Positions 1 through 5,555 of a stretch of DNA of 5,555 bases are shown here, one piece after another. Both the position numbers and the translations under genes were made by a program. The notes under the pieces are model-generated. The model searched no databases and was not told the origin of the DNA. It was given only the letters and a program-made list of their open reading frames with translations. Origin of the DNA: Clostridiales bacterium (lineage in GTDB: Bacteria > Bacillota_B > Dehalobacteriia > UBA4068). Numbering within the stretch: position 1 is the stretch's first letter; every line of letters begins with the position of its first letter. The stretch spans positions 1 to 5,555 of the forward strand of contig WRIA01000056.1 of the NCBI GenBank assembly GCA_009782975.1. Direction: 5' to 3'.

Positions 1-2374
1 ACAGAATATCCTTTTTTTCTTCCAGCAACGCAAAGTTACCGCCCAGGTTAGCCACGATAACCACCGGAAATTCCAGGCCCTTGCTGCGGTGTATGCTCAT
101 AACGCGTACCGCATCCTCGCCTTCGGTAAGCTGCAAGCCCTCCGCTATGCATTTTCCCCTTCCGTCCGCCAAAAAGAGCAGAAAACGGAACAATCCGCGA
201 TAGCCGCCGGCTTCGTATTCCCGCGCCCTTTCTATAAGGAGCAACAAATTTTCCTGCCGCTCGCAACCTCTGGGCAAGGCACCGGCTAACTGCAATAAGG
301 AGGTCTCCCTGTAAACATCGCTTATCAACTCCGAAATACGCCGAAAACGCAAGCTATCCCGCCAGCCGTCAAGCCGCTCTATAAAAAGACGGCATTTAAG
401 GGCCAATTCATCTGCCCCTTGCGCTGTAATAGCAAGGGCATCGTATAACTGCTCTTCGGGAGCGGCCCGGCGTATTTGAAACAACTCGTCCAGGCTAAAA
501 GCGTATAAGGGAGAACGCAGCACCGCGGCCAGTTCCGGCTCTTGCAAGGGATTATCTATTATGGCCAGCAAGGCCAAAATAAGGCTGATTTCCGCCGTTT
601 GCAGATAATCGGGACGGCTGCCCGCCACAGCAGCTATGCCCATATCGGTAAATTCCCGCACCAGCAGGCTTTCTTTGCTTTTGGCCGCGCGCAGCAACAC
701 CGCGATATCCCCTAAACCGTAGCCCTCTTTTTGCAGCTCCAGTATGCGCCGCCCCAAAAGCCTGGCCTCCAAAACAGGTGTATCCTCATCCGGCGCCACT
801 AAGGTCGTATCCTCCGCATCCTCGTCTTCGGCGGCTGCATCAACGCTATACAAATTACGGTCTATCAGCCATAATTCCGTCTTGGCGCCAAAATCCTCCT
901 GCCCTGCCTTAAGTTCATGGGATTCGTCATAATCCAGCTCGCTGCTTGATTTATTCATCAGTTGGCTAAACAAATAATTGACCGCCGCGATTACCCCACC
1001 CTTGCTGCGGTAATTACGGTTAAGATCTATGCGTCGGCCACCTTTGCCCTGCCCGTATTCCCGGTATTTCTGTAAAAATAGTGCCGGCTCGGCCAGACGG
1101 AAGCGGTAGATGCTTTGCTTTACATCCCCCACGGCAAAAATATTATCCCCGCGGGCTAGCAAACACAAAATGCGCTCCTGCACCGCGTTGATATCCTGAT
1201 ATTCGTCTATCAGGAGTTCGTCAAAGGCTTCCCGCAAGGCAGCGGCCACACCGTTTTCCTCGTCGCACAGCAATCGCAGGCATAAATGCTCCATATCGTC
1301 AAAATCCAGCAGATTGCGGCGGCGCTTTTCCCTATCCAGGGCCGTGCCGTAATCTAAGACCAGGCCACATAATCGCTCCATCAACGGGGCTAAAGAACGC
1401 AGATCGGCCAGCATATCTTTGGGCGCGCGTTGACCGAAGCGTTTTTTAAGATCATTTGCCTTTTTTTTGCCCTTATCCCGCAAACGGCGGAACTCCTCCC
1501 TGGCCTCTTTATCGCCTTCCTTAGCCGCGCCGGGCAAGGCGGCAAAGCTTAAGCCTAAAAGGGCCGGGCAAAAACCGGCCAGACCTGACCCGCCGTAAAG
1601 TATACTTTCCAATTCCTCTATCTCGGATGTAACCCGAACCAGCCAGGAGCCTGGTATATCCTCTTTTACAGCCAGATCCCGCGCCGACACCAAAGAGCGT
1701 CTGGCCGCCGCCAGATCCTCTGCCAGATCCCCCAAAAGAAAAGCGCTCCAGGGATAGCTATCCAAGCCACCGCCAGTTGTAAAAGCCGCAAACCCCTCCT
1801 TAAGCCAAGTCTCGGGGTAAGGCTGACTGCGGCTGAAGCTGTATAGCTCGTCTATAAGCCGGGCCAGATCCTTATCGTCGCGCTTGCCGCCGTAACAGGC
1901 TGCCAGCGTGGTCAGCAGACCGTCATCCTTTTCATACTCTTCTTCCAAAAAGGCTTCCATTGTCTCCTCGCGCAGTATTGTCCGCTCCATTTCCGATGGC
2001 ACGGAAAAACCTGCGTCCAGATCCAGATGATAGAAATAACGGCGCAGAATATCCAGGCAAAAGGCGTGTATGGTGGTTATAGGTGCCTGCTGCACTATAT
2101 CCAGCTGACGTATAAGATGCTTGTCGCCCGGTTTAGCCAGCAAGCGGCGGTCAAGGCTTTCCTCTATACGGCTGCGCATTTCCGCGGCCGCCGCATTGGT
2201 AAAAGTTAGCACCAGCAGGCGGTCTATATCTTTGGGCGTATCGCCGCATACTAAAGAAAGCACCCGTTCCGTAAGCACCGTGGTTTTGCCGCTACCGGCT
2301 CCGGCAGCCACCAAAATGTTACCGCCACGCTGCTCTATAGCCTGCCGCTGCTCCTCGCTTAAATTATGAGCCAC
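1..2374 (-). CDS. addA: AddA, ATP-dependent helicase-nuclease subunit (3' end outside window)
   Basis: AddA is the superfamily 1A 3'-5' helicase motor of AddAB and, in its C-terminal part, a RecB-type nuclease; it unwinds broken DNA ends in the cytoplasm. The frame is open for 791 codons to the left edge; the family is about 1200-1250 residues, so roughly a third is missing. Motifs in order: Q motif LSEEQRQAI (5-13); Walker A AAGAGSGKTT (23-32, Lys30); motif Ia LTFTNAAAAEMRSRI (56-70); TTIHAFC (100-106); LDFDDMEH (356-363); motif II/Walker B LIDEYQD (Asp390, Glu391); motif III GDVKQSIYRFR (416-426); motif IV NYRS (454-457); AVLRSPL near 610; motif V VMSIHRSKGLEF (758-769). Motif VI and the nuclease motif lie past the edge. 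GTG at 2372-2374 is the chosen start: it sits just ahead of the Q motif, has a good RBS, and no other start codon lies in frame between the addB stop and the Q motif. It follows addB by 13 bases. Codon use matches addB. No frameshift or internal stop was found. Confidence 0.97.
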   Translation of the reverse strand, partial: MAHNLSEEQRQAIEQRGGNILVAAGAGSGKTTVLTERVLSLVCGDTPKDIDRLLVLTFTNAAAAEMRSRIEESLDRRLLAKPGDKHLIRQLDIVQQAPITTIHAFCLDILRRYFYHLDLDAGFSVPSEMERTILREETMEAFLEEEYEKDDGLLTTLAACYGGKRDDKDLARLIDELYSFSRSQPYPETWLKEGFAAFTTGGGLDSYPWSAFLLGDLAEDLAAARRSLVSARDLAVKEDIPGSWLVRVTSEIEELESILYGGSGLAGFCPALLGLSFAALPGAAKEGDKEAREEFRRLRDKGKKKANDLKKRFGQRAPKDMLADLRSLAPLMERLCGLVLDYGTALDREKRRRNLLDFDDMEHLCLRLLCDEENGVAAALREAFDELLIDEYQDINAVQERILCLLARGDNIFAVGDVKQSIYRFRLAEPALFLQKYREYGQGKGGRRIDLNRNYRSKGGVIAAVNYLFSQLMNKSSSELDYDESHELKAGQEDFGAKTELWLIDRNLYSVDAAAEDEDAEDTTLVAPDEDTPVLEARLLGRRILELQKEGYGLGDIAVLLRAAKSKESLLVREFTDMGIAAVAGSRPDYLQTAEISLILALLAIIDNPLQEPELAAVLRSPLYAFSLDELFQIRRAAPEEQLYDALAITAQGADELALKCRLFIERLDGWRDSLRFRRISELISDVYRETSLLQLAGALPRGCERQENLLLLIERAREYEAGGYRGLFRFLLFLADGRGKCIAEGLQLTEGEDAVRVMSIHRSKGLEFPVVIVANLGGNFALLEEKKDIL

Positions 2375-2378
2375 TGTC

Positions 2379-2389
2379 TCACCGCCTTT
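2379..2389 (-). promoter_or_regulatory. Ribosome binding site of addA, overlapping the addB stop codon
   Basis: On the minus strand AAAGGCGGTGA differs at one base from the AAAGGAGGTGA complement of the 16S rRNA 3' end. The GGCGG core stands 7 bases before the GTG start at 2372-2374. Its first two A bases belong to the TAA stop of addB, so ribosomes finishing addB lie on the addA initiation site, which suggests coupled translation (inference). The site decides the addA start: the GTG within it (2380-2382) is out of frame. Confidence 0.85.
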
Positions 2390-5300
2390 ATTGTCGGGCC
2401 CGTTTTATTTCCCCGTCGAAGCCGCATAAAGCGGAATGATCGCAATAAGTACAAGGATCGGAGCTTAAACCGCGCCTGGGAGCCACCGCCGCAAGCCCTC
2501 CGGCCATACTTTGAGCAGTCTCCCGCAGTATATCCTTAAGACGCAGACGCAGCTCCCGGAACTCCTCCGCAAACAGGCCCGGCGATCTGGCATAAAAACC
2601 GCTGGCGGAAAGGGCAACAGGTATCAGCTTACTGTGTCCTTTTATCTTAGGGTCGGCCAGACGCACCGCGGTCGCGTCCTTTACCGTAAGGCCGCTAAAG
2701 CGCAAACCCGCGGGAGAAAACTCTTCCCCTGCCGGGGGCATAGGGCCGGAGGAAATCTCGTCCTGCACAGCCATATAATACAGCCCGGCCGGAAGCAAGG
2801 ATCCCCCCTTAAAAAAGCTTTGGTTTTCCAGCACCGATTCCAGATAAACCGGCAACTGCAAGCTAAGCCCGCTTAAAATATCCTCCGGGTAAAGAGCTTT
2901 TTTGCCGCTTTTATAATCTATCACCCGCGCATAAACGGCTTTATACGCAAAAGCAATATCCACCCGGTCTATCTGTCCGCTTATTTCCAGCCTGCGTCCA
3001 CCGCCGATATCAACGGTCAGCGGCGGCAGCGCGCCGGTCTTTTTGCTGCCAAAAGCTATCTCCCATGCCACAGGCTTAAATTTACCCCTGCGTATTTGCT
3101 CTGCCAGCAGCATCAGCGTATATGCAAGAGTATCCCGCAGGCGTTCGGCCAGGTAGCGGTAACGTGCGCTGCTATCCAGTATGCCGGAAAGAAAGCCGGG
3201 GAACAATTCGGCCAAAACATCCGTCAATAATATGTGAGCCTGTTTTTTGTCCAGTTCCTCCCAGGAAGGGCCGCCTTGCGCCAGCAGACGGCTTGATTCG
3301 GCCAGCGCTTTATGGATCATCTCGCCGCGTTCCAGGGCCGTTATCTCGTATACGGGCCGGGGCTTTAAGTTTAGCCCGTAGGAGGCAAAATAGGCGAAGG
3401 GGCAGGCGTTGAATTTTTCCAGGCGTGAAACACTGCTTTTTATGGTCTCTCCATACAGGGCCCGGCATGTTTCCCCGTTAAGCCGTCCCTGATAAGGCAT
3501 AAAATCCAGCCCCTGGGCGATACGCATAAGTTCTTGTTGCCAGCCTTCCTCCGAAGCATACCAGTTATAGACATCGCGCCATAAAGCCGGTAGTGGCTTG
3601 CCTTGACGCGCCGCCCTTAAACGCTGTGCAAGAGTGCTTAATGTATCCTTGCCGCCCGTTAACTCCGACGCATCTTTCGGATCCCCAAAATGCTCCGTCT
3701 TAAGGGCCGGGAATATCCTTTGCAGCCTTTTTATCAGAGGAGAAGGCTGTAAGGACTCGCCGTCCCCGCCGCTTTGGGCATATACGATAAATAAATTGTT
3801 CCTGCTGCGCGTAAGCGCTATGTAGGCCAGATAATGCTCGGCCATTTGCCGGGACTGTGTGTTGGGGGCCAACTCTATACCGGCCCGAACCAGTTCCTCG
3901 CGGTCATTATCGGTAAGCAGCGTAGGGGGAACGGTATGCCCCGGCAGCACATCGGCGTTGGCCCCCAACACTATAGCGGCGCGTAATTCCGGGTTGCGGC
4001 TACGCTCCAGGGAGGCCACCAGCACCTGATCCAGACCAGGCGGTATCAGCGAGAGTGTAAGGGCGGCGCAACCCGCGTCCAGCAGCGGCAACAGTTGCCG
4101 GGCCTCAAAGCTGCAGTCGCTAAGCATCAGCTCCGCTTCAGCCAGAAAATTTTTCAGCCGCTCCAATGCCTGCCGGTGCAGGGCCGCTTCCTCTGCCCTG
4201 CCAGCTGCCAGCGCCGACAGCTGCCACTCTTTAAGTGTGCGCTCCACTTCCAACTCCGCGAACAACCCTCTTACCGCGCTGAATAGCGCCGCCGGTCCCA
4301 CAGGGCCCTGCGCGGGCGGGGCAGCGCTTAAAAAATGTATCAAGGCCGCCGCGCCGCGCCGTCTCAGTTCGTTTATGGCGGCCAGCCGCTTTTGCGCTTC
4401 CTCATGATCTTCCCGGCCGCGCCAATATTGCCAATCCGCCTCCATCTGCCACTGCCAATGACGCACGCCGTGAGCCAAACAATAGTTTTCCAGCCTATCC
4501 GTTTCCGCCGCGCTTAGTGGCACAAGACCTGTTTTGAAATAGCGGAACACCTGGCGGTAATGGGCTTCTCCTGCCCAAATCTCCAGCGCGGAGCGAAACA
4601 GCTCTACCACGGGATGATAAAGAAGCGGCTTTTTGCTATCCGCAAAATAGGGTATATCCAGCTCGCCAAATACCTCCGGCAGCAGATCCTCGTAAGGGTG
4701 CAGATCCCGCGTTATCACGCTGATATCACGGTAGCGCAGGCCGTTTTCCCTAACCAGACGCAGTATCTCCCGTCCGGCCGCAGCCACTTCCTCCCGGTGA
4801 TCGGCCGCCGCCACTACCCGCAGGCAACGGGGCTTTTCCTGTAGTACCGCTTCGCCGTCCCAATGATAACAATGGCGCTCCACCAAGGCAAGTTCGGGAT
4901 TTTGGGCAAAACGTCCCCGCTCGCCGGTAAATATCAAGGGCTGCTCCACCCTTATATCAAGCTGCCGCGCCACTTCCGAAAGCTTTTTGTAGCTTTGACG
5001 GCAGTTTTGGAATATATCCTGGCCGCGTTCCGCCCGCTCCAAATCTGTAGGGTCGATGGCCAGGGCCACTTCCAGGCGGCCGGCACGGCACATAAGTGCC
5101 GTCAGCACGGCAAGCTCTCTGGTGGTAAAGCTGCTGTATCCATCCACGAATACCGTTGCGCCGGATAAAAATCCCTGTTCCGTAATAGCCTTTGCCAAAA
5201 AAGCCAAGCCGGAGGCCTGGTCGCTATAATCTTCCAGGGCCGCTATGTAATCTCCGTACAGCAAGGCCAGATCATGCAGCTTGGGTTTAGATGCATCACC

Positions 5301-5555
5301 CGCGTTTTCCGCCGCCCGCGCCAGGCTTGCCGGATCCACATCGTAAGCCAGCATTTCCCGGGCCAGGCCGGAAAGGGCCGCGGCCAAACCGCGTCCGGCA
5401 AAAGCCGTGCCGAACAAGCGCAGTTCCCGGCGGCGCTGTTGTATCAGCCGTCCCATAAGCAGTGTGCGTCCAGCCTCGGAAAGAACCGGTTTGGGGGCTT
5501 TTCCCCCGTGCCGCGCCGCTTGCCAGGCAAGGCGGTCAAAACTGACGATCTCGCC
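2388..5555 (-). CDS. addB: AddB, helicase-nuclease subunit of AddAB with Fe-S cluster (5' end outside window)
   Basis: AddB is the partner of AddA in the cytoplasmic AddAB complex, which processes double-strand breaks for RecA-dependent recombination. The frame is open for 1055 codons from the window edge to TAA at 2388-2390; numbering here starts at the edge. In order I see a UvrD-like N-terminal part (SFDRLAWQ near residue 5), VDGYSSF at 137-143 where a true helicase would have DExQ, LGANADVLPG at 530-539, and YIALTRSRNN around Arg583, a motif VI relic. The C-terminal RecB-type nuclease keeps His748 (GEMIHKAL), Asp863 (GQIDRVD), Asp880 and Lys882 (DYKSG), and Gln900 (LQLPVYL). The Fe-S cysteines are all present: Cys718 (NACPF) and Cys1035, Cys1038, Cys1044 (CTYCDHSALC), matching the family's C...C-x2-C-x5-C pattern. 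The family is usually about 1150 residues, so I estimate 60-70 N-terminal residues with the Walker A-like loop are missing. ATG at 5454-5456 is internal. Chi recognition by this subunit is known from the family and not visible here. Confidence 0.97.
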   Translation of the reverse strand, partial: GEIVSFDRLAWQAARHGGKAPKPVLSEAGRTLLMGRLIQQRRRELRLFGTAFAGRGLAAALSGLAREMLAYDVDPASLARAAENAGDASKPKLHDLALLYGDYIAALEDYSDQASGLAFLAKAITEQGFLSGATVFVDGYSSFTTRELAVLTALMCRAGRLEVALAIDPTDLERAERGQDIFQNCRQSYKKLSEVARQLDIRVEQPLIFTGERGRFAQNPELALVERHCYHWDGEAVLQEKPRCLRVVAAADHREEVAAAGREILRLVRENGLRYRDISVITRDLHPYEDLLPEVFGELDIPYFADSKKPLLYHPVVELFRSALEIWAGEAHYRQVFRYFKTGLVPLSAAETDRLENYCLAHGVRHWQWQMEADWQYWRGREDHEEAQKRLAAINELRRRGAAALIHFLSAAPPAQGPVGPAALFSAVRGLFAELEVERTLKEWQLSALAAGRAEEAALHRQALERLKNFLAEAELMLSDCSFEARQLLPLLDAGCAALTLSLIPPGLDQVLVASLERSRNPELRAAIVLGANADVLPGHTVPPTLLTDNDREELVRAGIELAPNTQSRQMAEHYLAYIALTRSRNNLFIVYAQSGGDGESLQPSPLIKRLQRIFPALKTEHFGDPKDASELTGGKDTLSTLAQRLRAARQGKPLPALWRDVYNWYASEEGWQQELMRIAQGLDFMPYQGRLNGETCRALYGETIKSSVSRLEKFNACPFAYFASYGLNLKPRPVYEITALERGEMIHKALAESSRLLAQGGPSWEELDKKQAHILLTDVLAELFPGFLSGILDSSARYRYLAERLRDTLAYTLMLLAEQIRRGKFKPVAWEIAFGSKKTGALPPLTVDIGGGRRLEISGQIDRVDIAFAYKAVYARVIDYKSGKKALYPEDILSGLSLQLPVYLESVLENQSFFKGGSLLPAGLYYMAVQDEISSGPMPPAGEEFSPAGLRFSGLTVKDATAVRLADPKIKGHSKLIPVALSASGFYARSPGLFAEEFRELRLRLKDILRETAQSMAGGLAAVAPRRGLSSDPCTYCDHSALCGFDGEIKRARQ

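Noticed and set aside
48..266. Minus-strand 72-codon open frame
   Set aside because: It overlaps addA in another frame. The addA frame here encodes conserved motif V and the segment before it, so this is a shadow.
620..900. Acidic stretch in AddA (around coordinates 780-840) as a possible inserted domain
   Set aside because: It is a short Glu/Asp-rich linker in a region that varies in length across AddA proteins, with conserved sequence resuming on both sides.
1461..1468. Run of eight T bases on the plus strand as a possible terminator tail
   Set aside because: No GC-rich hairpin precedes it, it lies inside addA, and no plus-strand gene ends there.
2375..2387. Promoter or terminator between addB and addA
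   Set aside because: The 13-base gap holds only the ribosome binding site; there is no room for a hairpin or promoter.
89..5168. Numerous plus-strand open frames of 60-121 codons (for example 89-289, 2511-2876, 3122-3412, 4863-5168)
   Set aside because: All lie opposite addA or addB, have no recognisable domains, and follow the frame bias of GC-rich coding sequence. The strongly conserved minus-strand proteins explain the sequence.
1..5555. AGCGG motifs as Chi sites
   Set aside because: AGCGG is the Bacillus subtilis Chi sequence, but a 5-base GC-rich motif is expected many times by chance here, and Chi in this unknown organism cannot be assumed to be the same.

Overview
This window is part of a bacterial chromosome from what looks like a Firmicute (Bacillota; clostridial or Negativicutes-like), with moderately high GC (about 55% in the lines I sampled). 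The assignment rests on gene content: an addB-addA pair in that order, in which AddB carries both the RecB-type nuclease and the four-cysteine iron-sulfur staple. I cannot name a genus. Codon choice is distinctive: isoleucine is mostly ATA in both genes (my hand count is 54 ATA, 13 ATT, 13 ATC).

Layout: the whole window is coding on the minus strand and both genes run off an edge. From 5555 down to 2388 is addB, missing only its N-terminal end (an estimated 60-70 residues, with the Walker A-like loop). After 13 bases holding a good Shine-Dalgarno sequence, addA starts with GTG at 2374 and runs off the left edge after 791 codons, just past helicase motif V. Its motif VI and C-terminal nuclease domain lie outside. 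I see no other gene, RNA, mobile element, promoter or terminator.

How they work together: AddA and AddB form the AddAB helicase-nuclease, the Firmicute counterpart of RecBCD. It binds double-strand DNA ends, unwinds and degrades them, and after meeting a Chi site produces a 3' single-stranded tail for RecA. AddA is the ATP-driven motor and cuts one strand. AddB has a degenerate helicase fold used for Chi recognition, a nuclease for the other strand, and an Fe-S cluster needed to hold broken ends. The short gap and the RBS overlapping the addB stop codon fit translational coupling of the two subunits.

I find no previously undescribed system here; this is a conserved repair locus. The points worth a second look are the true addB start, the strong ATA bias, two in-register A_AAA_AAG heptamers in addA (one followed at once by a -1 stop codon), and small motif variants in AddA.
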